From a virus, in IMG/VR virus record IMGVR_UViG_3300049432_000201, positions 1 through 46,458 of that record: DNA of 46,458 nucleotides. The stretch is one strand, 5' to 3'. Position numbers and translations under genes: made by a program. The notes under the pieces were generated by a model, which was given only the letters and a program-made list of their open reading frames with translations, searched no databases and had not been told where the DNA came from. This document shows positions 32,091 to 39,862 of the stretch, one piece after another. Position 1 is the first letter of the stretch; each line of letters starts with the position of its first letter.

Positions 32091-33827
32091 CTAGGCAGTC
32101 TCTTCGTCGTCGAGTGATTCCTGTGGAATCACCACGCCCGATCGGCGCAGCACCTCGGCGGCGAGCATCTTCACGCGTTCCGGCGCGGCCGCGGCCGGGG
32201 CGACCATCTTCCAGTCCTTGTTGAGCATCGGGTCGGACTGCATCCGTTTCAGGTTGAGCACCTCGGCGATGACCGGGTCGGAGCCTTCGTCGGACAGGAG
32301 GAAGTAGGCGACGACGGGATCGCTCTGGCCATCGCGGTGGAGACGTCCGACGCACTGACCGTGAACCTGGGGTGACCAGTCGAGCTCGCCGAAGACTGCG
32401 ACGTGGGACATCTCCTGAAGACCGTCGAGTCCCGCTCCTGCACGCAGTGACATGATCATCACGCGAGCGTGGCCACCTTTGAACAGCGCCTCGGCTCGAA
32501 GCTTCTGGTTGGGGCTCTCGGTGCCGGTGTAGAAGACCGGGTTCAGGTCGTGCAGCTGTTCGGCCCACAGGTCATAGACGGCGCGGTGCCACCCGAACAG
32601 AACGACCTGCTCTTCGGAGTCGAGCAGCATCCGCACGAACGCGGCGACGTAGGGCGCCTTGGCGATCCCGGTCGCCTGTCGCAGTCTCCAGTCAAGTTCC
32701 CCGGATGCCTTCCACCGTTCCTTGCTGTCGGCACTCGACGACAGGATCAGCTGGGCCATCTCGACCGCGTCGCCGGAGAGCTTCTGAAGCGTCTCTTCGT
32801 CGGCGTCGACGTGCTGCACGATACGGATCACTTCCGGCAGCTCCCGGCCGACCTCTTTCCGGGTGCGCCCGATCATGAGGCCCTCAGAGCGGAGGTAGGT
32901 TCCGAGAGCTTCGGGATCCCGAACCATCACGTGGTCATGGCGTGACCCCGCTCCCCATTCCCGCGTGAACTCTTCCTTGGTCCCCAGTGCATCCGGAGCC
33001 AGGACGTTCATCACGTTCCACATCTCGCCGCCGTAGTTGTAGACCGGAGTCGCGGTGAGGCCGATCCGGTAACGAGCGGCATCGGCGATCTGCGCCGCGG
33101 CGACGTACTTGAGCGTCATGTCGCGGCGGAGCTCCTGGGCTTCGTCGAAGATCACCGAACGGATCAGGCCGGCGAGATGGTCGGCCCATCCGGCGACCTT
33201 CTGGTAGTTCATGATCAGGACGTCGGGCTCACCATCGAGGCCCCGGATCTTGCTGAGGTCGTACGGCTTCGCTTTCCTCGCGATATGCGCCTTGAGCATC
33301 GGCAACGTCTTCTGCAGTTCGTCGACCCACTGATGTTGGAGATGAGTAAGCGTCACCACGAGAGCCGGAAGAGCATCGGGGGCGCGCAACACGAGGACCC
33401 CGGTCATCGACTTTCCGAGTCCGAGCTCGTCGGTGATGAGGAGACGTCCCGTCGAGATCGCTAGATCAGCGGCGACCTGCTGATATTCCCGCGCCGGCCG
33501 GGCCGGTTCGACGAGCTGCAGTCGCGGTCGATCGCCGCGGAGGATCGCCTCGACCGCCTCTTCCTGAACGCGATGTTCCTCCGCTCCGCGATGCAGTCGA
33601 GCGAGCGTTACGTCATCGACCTCGAAGGCGAAGCGCTCGAGGAGCCACTGCAGATCGCGGGCGACCTCAGGTGTGTCGAGAATCGATACCCACCCGGTTC
33701 GATACAGGTTGACCCGGGCGAACATCCGCTTCAGTCGAATCATCACGTGTGGCTCCGCGGCGATGACGTAGTGGCCGCGCCGTGAGTCCTCCGGATGAGC
33801 GTATGAGAGCGTCCCTACCGTCTTCAC
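32091..33827 (-). CDS. SNF2-type DEAD/DEAH helicase
   Basis: A 578-aa superfamily II translocase. Motif I ELGLGKSMT (136-140 GLGKS), motif II FDEAQEL (DEAQ 228-231), motif III GLTATPV, and motif VI CVGRLHRDGQ are all visible, along with SLRAGAGLDGLQEMSHV. The start is GTG 33827 by GTGA overlap. It lies right after a PD-(D/E)XK-type protein, and the two probably work together on DNA. The 3' end holds a palindrome (VIPQES). No accessory chromatin domains. Confidence 0.88.
   Translation of the reverse strand: MKTVGTLSYAHPEDSRRGHYVIAAEPHVMIRLKRMFARVNLYRTGWVSILDTPEVARDLQWLLERFAFEVDDVTLARLHRGAEEHRVQEEAVEAILRGDRPRLQLVEPARPAREYQQVAADLAISTGRLLITDELGLGKSMTGVLVLRAPDALPALVVTLTHLQHQWVDELQKTLPMLKAHIARKAKPYDLSKIRGLDGEPDVLIMNYQKVAGWADHLAGLIRSVIFDEAQELRRDMTLKYVAAAQIADAARYRIGLTATPVYNYGGEMWNVMNVLAPDALGTKEEFTREWGAGSRHDHVMVRDPEALGTYLRSEGLMIGRTRKEVGRELPEVIRIVQHVDADEETLQKLSGDAVEMAQLILSSSADSKERWKASGELDWRLRQATGIAKAPYVAAFVRMLLDSEEQVVLFGWHRAVYDLWAEQLHDLNPVFYTGTESPNQKLRAEALFKGGHARVMIMSLRAGAGLDGLQEMSHVAVFGELDWSPQVHGQCVGRLHRDGQSDPVVAYFLLSDEGSDPVIAEVLNLKRMQSDPMLNKDWKMVAPAAAAPERVKMLAAEVLRRSGVVIPQESLDDEETA
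32116..32130. repeat. 15-bp palindrome, copy 9
   Basis: GATTCCTGTGGAATC in the last codons of the helicase gene, about 50 bases upstream of the tRNA promoter. Confidence 0.8.
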
Positions 33828-34189
33828 AACGCCGCGCCGATCCACTTGATGACGAGCGGCTTGCCACCGATCTCACGGACCAGACGAACGTGCTGGAGCT
33901 TCGTGGTGACGAGCAGGAGACCTTCGATGCGATCGCTCGCCGCGTATCGCTGCAGCTGCCGGAACGTCTCGGCCCACGAACCCTTGATCTTCACCTCGAG
34001 ACCGAGCTTGCCGATGAGGAAGTCGATCCGATCGCGGTCGGTTAGGCGAACCTCTCGTTCGAAGTCCCATCCCTGCGACGCGAGCAACATCGAGATGCTG
34101 TTCTGGAGTTCGGCCTCGGACTGATACGTGAAGCGGTAACTGTCGAGAAGGTCAGCGATCGACAGTGGGGCGGCGTCAGGAACGGACAT
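33824..34189 (-). CDS. PD-(D/E)XK-type nuclease
   Basis: A 121-aa protein. REVRLTDRDRIDFLIGKLGLEVKIKGSWAETFRQLQRYA holds the signature: Asp in RIDF, then LEVKIK (ExK) and the following Q-rich helix typical of the fold. It is small and most like VRR-NUC or restriction-endonuclease-like helper proteins. GTGA overlap with the helicase suggests a functional pair. Confidence 0.78.
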   Translation of the reverse strand: MSVPDAAPLSIADLLDSYRFTYQSEAELQNSISMLLASQGWDFEREVRLTDRDRIDFLIGKLGLEVKIKGSWAETFRQLQRYAASDRIEGLLLVTTKLQHVRLVREIGGKPLVIKWIGAAL

Positions 34190-34532
34190 GGACGCGCACC
34201 CGCTCGATCTCGTCCGGCAGACGGAACGCTGCTCGCTTCAGCTCGTCTTCGACGATCGGGCGGTCGATCCCGTTGAGAATCTCCAGGCAGCGACAGGCCA
34301 GGCAGGGAGTGAGCTGCTTGACGGAAACGCACGTGTGCATGTAGCTGAGGATGCGACGAAGGTGCGCGTCGCGGCGCCCGGCCCCCGCAATCGGGACCTC
34401 CGGCGGAGCGACGGGATAGAGCGGAAACGCCTTGCGCTCCGCTGCGACCACGATCGTTCGCGTGAACCCTTGACGTCGAAGGTTTGCGATCCACGAGACC
34501 AGCGTCCACAACAGACTGCGAGCCTGTTTCAC
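34176..34532 (-). CDS. Hypothetical protein
   Basis: A 118-aa protein starting at GTG 34532 by GTGA overlap. Two Cys pairs (HTCVSVKQ, CLACRCLEIL) lie in the middle. The rest is basic. A longer frame starting at 34577 runs into the neighbour. Overlaps the nuclease gene by 14 bases. Function unknown. Confidence 0.6.
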   Translation of the reverse strand: MKQARSLLWTLVSWIANLRRQGFTRTIVVAAERKAFPLYPVAPPEVPIAGAGRRDAHLRRILSYMHTCVSVKQLTPCLACRCLEILNGIDRPIVEDELKRAAFRLPDEIERVRVHVRS

Positions 34533-34957
34533 GTTTCCCCCAAGACCGGCCGCATGATCCGGGCAACGAGACGACACATCTCTTCGATGACGTACATATG
34601 ATCGTCGTCGTTGGGGTCAACGTCTTGAATGTCGAACAGCTCGAGGATGTTGCGGCCCTGGCTCTGCCCCCGTTCACACATGAGACGCAGCTGCTCGAAG
34701 GGTGTGCTCTCCGGATCGACGCCTTTGGCGATCCGGAAGCCTTGGTCATAAAGGTTTCCGATCATCCCCTCGCAGAGCTCGAGGAAGTTCGTCCATCGTG
34801 CCGGGTGCAGGTGACGGAACTTGTAGCCGTCCTGAGCGATGGCCTGGATCGGAGGAGACCACGACCACCGGCCGCCGGCGGGGCGGTTCACCTCCGTCGC
34901 CGCCTCGCGTCCGAAGACGACGAGGTAGTCAGTAGTTGATTCGGCGGCGTCAGGCAT
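34529..34957 (-). CDS. Hypothetical protein
   Basis: A 142-aa acidic, aromatic-rich protein (DGYKFRHLHPARWTNFLELCEGMIGNLYDQGFRIAKGVD). No domain recognised. Start by 8-base overlap with the upstream frame. Part of the early operon. Confidence 0.6.
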   Translation of the reverse strand: MPDAAESTTDYLVVFGREAATEVNRPAGGRWSWSPPIQAIAQDGYKFRHLHPARWTNFLELCEGMIGNLYDQGFRIAKGVDPESTPFEQLRLMCERGQSQGRNILELFDIQDVDPNDDDHMYVIEEMCRLVARIMRPVLGET

Positions 34958-35153
34958 CTAGCTCACCCTTCCGGATCGACACACAGAGCGGGCACCAGGC
35001 CCCGCCCACGCCTGGTCGTCGGGTCGGACTCATGCGCTTGCCGCAGAGATAGCGACCCGGAGCGCAGTCCCTTGGGTTCCAGATGTGAGTGGACTTCTCA
35101 CCGGCGGGCGCCTCGGAGACTCGCGGTTCGGTCAGTGTTGACTCGGCGGTCAT
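34950..35153 (-). CDS. Small zinc-binding protein
   Basis: A 67-aa protein beginning MTAESTLTEP. Its C-terminal half has CAPGRYLCGKRM and WCPLCVSIRK, a C4 set. A longer frame from 35285 passes through the upstream gene, so the ATGA start at 35153 is used. The short CAP...C..CPLC fold recurs in actinophage genes that lack names. Confidence 0.6.
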   Translation of the reverse strand: MTAESTLTEPRVSEAPAGEKSTHIWNPRDCAPGRYLCGKRMSPTRRPGVGGAWCPLCVSIRKGELDA

Positions 35154-35305
35154 CGCAACCTCCACAGCAGCGCGCGGACGGGTGTGTTGACTAGCTGATG
35201 AGCCATTGCGTCGGCTTCGGTCGGCGTCATCCCGCGACGAGTGAGCGTCGCAACGAGCATCGCGAACAGCACTCCGTCGCGCCACGTCAGGAATCGCCTC
35301 TTCAT
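35150..35305 (-). CDS. Small membrane-like protein
   Basis: A 51-aa protein from ATG 35305. It has a short hydrophobic stretch (GVLFAMLVATL, about 12-22) flanked by basic residues. ATGA overlaps both ends. Unknown. Confidence 0.5.
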   Translation of the reverse strand: MKRRFLTWRDGVLFAMLVATLTRRGMTPTEADAMAHQLVNTPVRALLWRLR

Positions 35306-35448
35306 CGCGTCACCGCGTAGACGATCAAGCACAGGATCGGGATCGAGAAGGCGAGACCGAACAGGATGCCGCGAGCTGCATCGAGACCTTCTCGACGCTC
35401 TCTATCCCAGTCGCGGTCGCGACCCGTGACATCGATGTCGAAGAGCAT
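35302..35448 (-). CDS. 48-residue membrane microprotein
   Basis: ATG 35448 to TGA 35302. Starts MLFDIDVTGRDRDWDRERREG and has one membrane helix (GILFGLAFSIPILCLIVYAV, about 27-46). TGATG and ATGA junctions with both neighbours support it. Function unknown. Single-pass early phage proteins of this size often act on the host envelope, but nothing specific is visible. Confidence 0.6.
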   Translation of the reverse strand: MLFDIDVTGRDRDWDRERREGLDAARGILFGLAFSIPILCLIVYAVTR

Positions 35449-35723
35449 CACGCGACCTCAACGACGTAGGGACGTCCCATGAACAGCTTGTCGACGTGGT
35501 TCCTGTAGCCACAGCTCGAGCACCGGAATGTGTAGAGGCGACCCCAGATCGTGTCGATCCAGTAATCCGGGTCGAAACCCATCGGCAACCCGTAGCACTC
35601 ACTCGTCGGGTCTTTGCTGCACGTCAGCGGCCGGAGATCGCGGAACTCGATGATGTCGCACGTACACCGATCGCGATGAGCGCAGGTCTTGATGTAGAGC
35701 GTCGCGGAACCGCGCCCGTTCAT
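35448..35723 (-). CDS. Zinc-binding protein with several Cys pairs
   Basis: A 91-aa protein (start ATG 35723). Cysteines occur at KTCAHRDRCTCDI, LTCSKDPTSECYG and FRCSSCGYRN, the last a classic zinc-ribbon. A longer frame starts inside the upstream gene and is not used. Unknown function. Confidence 0.62.
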   Translation of the reverse strand: MNGRGSATLYIKTCAHRDRCTCDIIEFRDLRPLTCSKDPTSECYGLPMGFDPDYWIDTIWGRLYTFRCSSCGYRNHVDKLFMGRPYVVEVA

Positions 35724-36127
35724 GCGCAGCCCCAGTCTTGGCCTTCGCCCCAATGAGCGAAACGAGGTTTCCCAGCTCGAACCGAGTCCTGCGACGCGCG
35801 CCATGCGGCTTTGATCTGATTCCAGATCCTCCACGGGTGATCGCTAGTCCAGTAGGCGGAGCGGAAGTTCTCGCCGGCCGAAGCGATGCCTTTGTATTGC
35901 GTCGAGTCGTTGTGGACCCGCGACCACCGACGCAGTCCGGACTCGCACGAGAAGACGTGAATCGTTCGGTGCGCCAAGTCGCCGAAGAAGTGATGGATCG
36001 CCTCTTGGGCGTTCGCGCAACGCCGGTCTTGATCGAGGCACTTCACGTTCTGGTAGTCGGAGTTGGCGACCGAGGCCGACGTGAAGACCATGACGGCAGC
36101 GATGAGAACGAGCGCGGCACGGCTCAT
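35720..36127 (-). CDS. Secreted lysozyme/transglycosylase-like protein in the early region
   Basis: A 135-aa protein with an N-terminal signal peptide (SRAALVLIAAVMVFTSASVANS). The mature part has HVFSCESGLRRWSRVHNDSTQYKGI, where CES supplies a likely catalytic Glu as in lytic transglycosylases, plus HPWRIWNQIKAAWRASQ and FAHWGEGQDWGC, common in actinobacterial SLT-type proteins. Unexpected in an early operon rather than with lysis genes. Its ATG lies three bases after a palindrome whose right arm supplies an AGGA. Confidence 0.62.
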   Translation of the reverse strand: MSRAALVLIAAVMVFTSASVANSDYQNVKCLDQDRRCANAQEAIHHFFGDLAHRTIHVFSCESGLRRWSRVHNDSTQYKGIASAGENFRSAYWTSDHPWRIWNQIKAAWRASQDSVRAGKPRFAHWGEGQDWGCA

Positions 36128-36726
36128 GGTGATTCCTCAGGAATCGGTAGTTCCATGCCCGTCGCGTACTTCGGGTAACTGAGCAGCTGCGTCAGGACAT
36201 CGCGCAGCTTGATGACGAAGGCGTGTGCCTCCTCTATCGCCGCGGCCCGGTTTCGAGCTTCGGAGGTCTCGAGGTCAGCATCTCCTTCGAGAGGGTTCGC
36301 TTGGTCTTCACAATCGGCGAGAAAGGTGCCAACGTGCGGATCCGGGTTGCCCTCGATAACGAAGGTCCCGTCACCCCAGGGTGGCTTGACCGCGTACCAG
36401 GCATCGTGTTCGTTCAACCACTCGCCGACCTCGTTCAAAAGCCTGAGGCCGTCCGAGTCGCCGATCGTGACTGTGTCTTCGGCCTGATTGATCAGGACCG
36501 CACGGAGATGGTTAGTTCGGCACCACTCGAAGAGCGACGCAGCCTGCTCCGGCAGGATGTCGTTCGCGGTACGAAACACGAGGACGTCGTCGGCCCCCGG
36601 ACTGAGCTTCTCGACATCGCTGACCGGAAGCATCGTGATCTGCTCGACCGGGCCCCCACACTCGAAGCACGTGTCGCGGGCACCGTGGAGACCATGCTCG
36701 GGGCAGTGGGCGATCTGAACGCTCAT
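36124..36726 (-). CDS. Hypothetical protein with N-terminal zinc motif
   Basis: A 200-aa acidic protein. HCPEHGLHGARDTCFECGG suggests a C/H zinc site at the N-terminus. The body is globular with no domain I recognise, and the end is PIPEESP, the translation of a palindrome. ATGA couplings. Confidence 0.62.
   Translation of the reverse strand: MSVQIAHCPEHGLHGARDTCFECGGPVEQITMLPVSDVEKLSPGADDVLVFRTANDILPEQAASLFEWCRTNHLRAVLINQAEDTVTIGDSDGLRLLNEVGEWLNEHDAWYAVKPPWGDGTFVIEGNPDPHVGTFLADCEDQANPLEGDADLETSEARNRAAAIEEAHAFVIKLRDVLTQLLSYPKYATGMELPIPEESP
36131..36145. repeat. 15-bp palindrome, copy 10
   Basis: GATTCCTCAGGAATC, perfect arms, three bases before the ATG at 36127 in the leftward sense, so it covers that gene's ribosome-binding site. 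Confidence 0.8.
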
Positions 36727-36911
36727 CGGTCACCCACCGGAGCCCAGACGCGGACGAGCGGTCGCGGCGACCTGACGTTAAGGATGCGTCCCCGAGATGG
36801 CGGGTTCTTGCACGGCTTACACCACGGCTCGTAGCTCCCAGGCTTCGACGCGAGCTGCTCGATCGGCCGTTTCTTGCGACACGATTCGCAGATGAAGAAA
36901 GACGCGGCCAT
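36723..36911 (-). CDS. Small zinc-finger protein
   Basis: A 62-aa protein: FICESCRKKRPIEQLASKP and YEPWCKPCKNP supply two CxxC pairs, followed by a basic tail. Similar to short HNH-like or zinc-ribbon proteins without nuclease residues. ATGA coupling to the next gene. Confidence 0.65.
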   Translation of the reverse strand: MAASFFICESCRKKRPIEQLASKPGSYEPWCKPCKNPPSRGRILNVRSPRPLVRVWAPVGDR

Positions 36912-37078
36912 CAGTCGCCTCGCCTCCCGCCATCCGGATCATCGAAAGGTGGCGTCGCGACCCGACGGAACTGACGACAGGGACACAGGGTGCAGCGTCC
37001 GTATTCCTTGGTGTCCCCGCCGAGGTTGACGTGGAGGTGCTTCCCCATGAGGTGGTCGCACTTGCAGAACTCAGCCAT
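36911..37078 (-). CDS. 55-residue zinc-binding microprotein
   Basis: ATG 37078 to TGA 36911. FCKCDHLMGKHLHV and RCTLCPCRQF give a Cys/His-rich possible zinc site. It overlaps the upstream gene by eight bases and the downstream by TGATG. Confidence 0.62.
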   Translation of the reverse strand: MAEFCKCDHLMGKHLHVNLGGDTKEYGRCTLCPCRQFRRVATPPFDDPDGGRRGD

Positions 37079-37340
37079 CGCGGAGCTCCAGTGACGCCCG
37101 GTTGTTGGAGAAGTACGCGAAGCCCTGGCAGTCCTCCTTGGGGCACGTCGCGCTCCGACCGTTCTCGGGGATCAGGTGGATCTCGGTCCCGCAGAAACAC
37201 GGCAGCTTGTAGTGGTAAGGCTCGATCTCCATCGGTTCGGTGTGCTCGTAGCGACGGATCCCGATGTCGAACGCGCTGACGTCGACGGTGATGTGAGCGG
37301 TCTTGCCGTCGTTACGAACGAGTGTTCCGGTCTTCCCCAT
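37071..37340 (-). CDS. Zinc-ribbon-like protein
   Basis: An 89-aa protein. CFCGTEIHLIPENGRSATCPKEDCQGF is a ribbon-like Cys set in the second half. The N-terminus is beta-rich. Unknown function. GAGGAGGG lies just before the ATG. Confidence 0.62.
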   Translation of the reverse strand: MGKTGTLVRNDGKTAHITVDVSAFDIGIRRYEHTEPMEIEPYHYKLPCFCGTEIHLIPENGRSATCPKEDCQGFAYFSNNRASLELRDG

Positions 37341-37464
37341 CTAGCCCTCCTCGGTCAAGATGTCGGCCAGGAGGGGGGAGACAGTGGGTTCTCACTAGGC
37401 TGCGCACCTCTCGTCTGACCGGCAGGACCGATCGACGAGGAATCCCCACTCCTGAACCGAGCTT
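37341..37464. other. Gap without a clear gene
   Basis: 124 bases between coupled genes, unusual in this tightly packed region. I find no frame with a convincing start. A short stop-bounded frame ending PLLADILTEEG before the ATG at 37340 could be a remnant. It may hold a promoter or processing site. Confidence 0.4.
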
Positions 37465-37788
37465 TCAAACCGTCCCGGCCCCCTCGCGGGACTGCGTAAG
37501 ACGGTCAAATGAGCTGTAGCTGAAGGTGCCGTCGTCGTGAACGAGACGGCAGATGTTGTTCCAACAGAAGACGAAGCGGCCGGTTGTCGTCGGGGCGTTG
37601 GGACCGAACCCGTTCGGGCCTTCGACGACAGATCCCATCTCCGGAGCGCCGTTGTGGATTGCGTTCTCTAGCCACTCACGGGGACTACGTCCGCTCTCAC
37701 TCGACCAGAACGATTCGATCGATGCGCGCACATCGAGCGGGACCCATTCCGGCCAGACGAACTCCTCCCACGTCGTCGCGACCTTCAC
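37465..37788 (-). CDS. Hypothetical protein
   Basis: A 107-aa protein (TWEEFVWPEWVPLDVRASIESFWSSE, RSPREWLENAIHNGAPEMGS) of a tryptophan-rich type often seen in phage early regions. No function known. GTGA overlap with the methyltransferase gene. Confidence 0.62.
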   Translation of the reverse strand: MKVATTWEEFVWPEWVPLDVRASIESFWSSESGRSPREWLENAIHNGAPEMGSVVEGPNGFGPNAPTTTGRFVFCWNNICRLVHDDGTFSYSSFDRLTQSREGAGTV

Positions 37789-39242
37789 AGCGCCATCTCC
37801 TGCTGCTCATCGAGGTCCGGCCTCGATCGGTCTTCGACGGTCGGAGGGTTGAGGCCGAAATGCTCAATGCGCCGGCGCGCGATCTCCACGTAATCACGCT
37901 CGCGTTCGATGCCTATGAACTCGAAGCCCTCAAGCACAGCAGCGACTCCCGTCGTGCCGGAACCGCAGAACGGGTCGAGTAACGCCCCCCCCCTCGGCGT
38001 AACCAGCCGAGCGAGATGGCGCATCAGTTCAATGGGCTTGACGGTCGGGTGATAGTTCCGAGCCTTGCGGTTCGTCCCTTCCGATTGGAACGTCCCAGGG
38101 CTCTTCGTTCCAGAGCTCCACAGCAACGGACGCTCATCGAGGTCATCGAGTCCTAGATCACGCTCGCGCCTTGACGCCTTCGCTACGTAGAAGAATCTCG
38201 ACGCGCCTCCGACATCCTTTCCACGGCGAACCGATGCATTGCTCTGGCCGCCGAAGGACCCGTAGACCTCCCTGGACTTGTCGGAGCCTCGACGCGACGG
38301 GTTTGCACCCGATATCAGCTGACCGCTCTGTCCATCGAGTTGAGCGATCGGACAGTCCCCTTCACAATGCGACTCATCGCAGTCGTGGGAGTGGGACATG
38401 ACCACGTTCGGCGGCCACCTCCCTGCGTCGCTCGCCTCACCAATGAAGTCCTTGTGCTGTGGGGAATTGACGAATAGGCCCTTACCCTCCCGATCCATAC
38501 CGGTCCAGTTGCCATCACCCCGTTCGCCAGGGACACGACAACCGGCGATGTTGATGGCGCCCACACCGAACTCGGCCATGTTCGCTTGCACCGTTCCGAA
38601 CAGCGGTTTACGAGCAACGATGATCGGTTCATGACCGGGCTTTAGCGCTGTTCCCCAACCTTCATGTTCACCATCGAGATTGCGAGACTTCGGAAACCCC
38701 GACCCGTAGAGCCACTCGATTGCATCCCGGATTTCAAACCCCGCGTCTTCGATTCCGGCAGCCAATCGATGAGCTGTTCTCGTGCCGCCGAACGAGAGAA
38801 GGTGCCCGCCAGGCTTGAGCACTCGAATGATCTCTGCGGCCCACGCTTCGCACCAAAGCTGAAACTCGTTGTTGCGCGCCCAGTCGTAAGAGCCAGCCTC
38901 ACCTGCGCCATTCGCGAATGCCGATTGCGACCGGGGCTTCGACCTGCCCTTCCTTCGCCAATGCTCTGCACCGAGTTGATCCCGTCGTCCAACCCGGTCT
39001 TCGAGAGTCGAAGGGTCAAACGTGTCTCCAGTCTCATACTCAGGACTCGTACGCGATGTGCGACCGAAGACATTGGATCGTTCCGCGTCGGCGGGATTAC
39101 TGGCACGACGAAACGATCGGTCCCAATCCTTGCCCATGAAACCAAGGCCATAGGGTGGATCAGCGACAACACTGTCGATCGAGTTCTCTTCGAAGGTAGG
39201 GAGAACGTCAAGACAATCCCCGACGTAGACCGTGGCCTTCAT
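37785..39242 (-). CDS. DNA methyltransferase, N4/N6 (beta-class order)
   Basis: A 485-aa methylase. Catalytic motif IV DPPY at 28-31 comes first, a large target-recognition region follows (including SREVYGSFGGQSN and HDCDESHCEGDC), and the AdoMet site (DPFCGSGTTG) lies near the C-terminus with HPTVKPIELMRHL just before. This order is the beta class, common for N6-adenine or N4-cytosine modification. It may protect phage DNA. Specificity unknown. The start is ATG 39242 by TGATG overlap. Confidence 0.9.
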   Translation of the reverse strand: MKATVYVGDCLDVLPTFEENSIDSVVADPPYGLGFMGKDWDRSFRRASNPADAERSNVFGRTSRTSPEYETGDTFDPSTLEDRVGRRDQLGAEHWRRKGRSKPRSQSAFANGAGEAGSYDWARNNEFQLWCEAWAAEIIRVLKPGGHLLSFGGTRTAHRLAAGIEDAGFEIRDAIEWLYGSGFPKSRNLDGEHEGWGTALKPGHEPIIVARKPLFGTVQANMAEFGVGAINIAGCRVPGERGDGNWTGMDREGKGLFVNSPQHKDFIGEASDAGRWPPNVVMSHSHDCDESHCEGDCPIAQLDGQSGQLISGANPSRRGSDKSREVYGSFGGQSNASVRRGKDVGGASRFFYVAKASRRERDLGLDDLDERPLLWSSGTKSPGTFQSEGTNRKARNYHPTVKPIELMRHLARLVTPRGGALLDPFCGSGTTGVAAVLEGFEFIGIERERDYVEIARRRIEHFGLNPPTVEDRSRPDLDEQQEMAL

Positions 39243-39496
39243 CACGCGACCTCAATGACGTCGTAGAAGACCGTGGCGCTCAGACCTTCGGCCCCCTTGC
39301 ACGCCTGGCCACATTCGTCGTACGCGAGGTGTGACGCAAACGTCAGACCGAGAACAACGACTCGCGATTGATCACCCGGGGCCTTAGCCGCGAGGAAGAA
39401 CGCGATGTCGGTGAGCAAAGCCACGTAGTCGAAGTCGTCGCGCGTGAGGACGTGCGTCTTAACTTCCTTCACGTGGTGGTCTGAACGCTCTGCCAT
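39242..39496 (-). CDS. Hypothetical protein
   Basis: An 84-aa protein with a hydrophobic helix (YVALLTDIAFFLAAK) and two Cys in CGQACKGAEG. No family recognised. Directly precedes the methyltransferase and may belong with it. Confidence 0.58.
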   Translation of the reverse strand: MAERSDHHVKEVKTHVLTRDDFDYVALLTDIAFFLAAKAPGDQSRVVVLGLTFASHLAYDECGQACKGAEGLSATVFYDVIEVA

Positions 39497-39499
39497 GAA

Positions 39500-39862
39500 C
39501 TAGCGCCCGTTGATGATGCGCTCGTAGCCCTCTTGATCGAGAGTCAGCGCGGCCTGGTCAACCTTTCCGAGGTATTCCAGGGTCCGATCGAAGCGCGCGA
39601 CGTAATCGGCTCGCTTCGGCTTCTTGGGGAACGCCGGGACCTCAACGACCCCTCGGTCGTAACGGCTCCTTCCAGGTGGCCGACCCTTCGCGACTGCAGC
39701 GAGTCCCTTCTCGAGGATTGCCGTTGATTCGGTCTTCCATTGCTCGACGGCTTCGTCGTAACCGTCACGATCGGCCTCGAATCGTTCCTGCGCTTCGGCC
39801 CGGCGCTTTCCGACTTCCTCGATGAGCGCTTCCTTGTTGATGCGGAACGACGACTTAGGCAT
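39500..39862 (-). CDS. Hypothetical helical protein
   Basis: A 120-aa charged helical protein (EALIEEVGKRRAEAQERFEADRDGYDEAVEQWK). Overlaps the ParB-like gene by eight bases. Function unknown. DNA-binding partner is a guess I do not make. Confidence 0.58.
   Translation of the reverse strand: MPKSSFRINKEALIEEVGKRRAEAQERFEADRDGYDEAVEQWKTESTAILEKGLAAVAKGRPPGRSRYDRGVVEVPAFPKKPKRADYVARFDRTLEYLGKVDQAALTLDQEGYERIINGR

Noticed and set aside
35281-35295. Possible further palindrome copy (half-site TCAGGAATC)
   Set aside because: Only one arm matches. The other arm has too many mismatches. Same for 12721, 18115 and 37436.
37341-37464. A 45-codon GTG frame before the zinc gene at 37340
   Set aside because: Its GTG abuts the purine tract and the frame overlaps the next gene out of phase. 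No supporting coupling signal.
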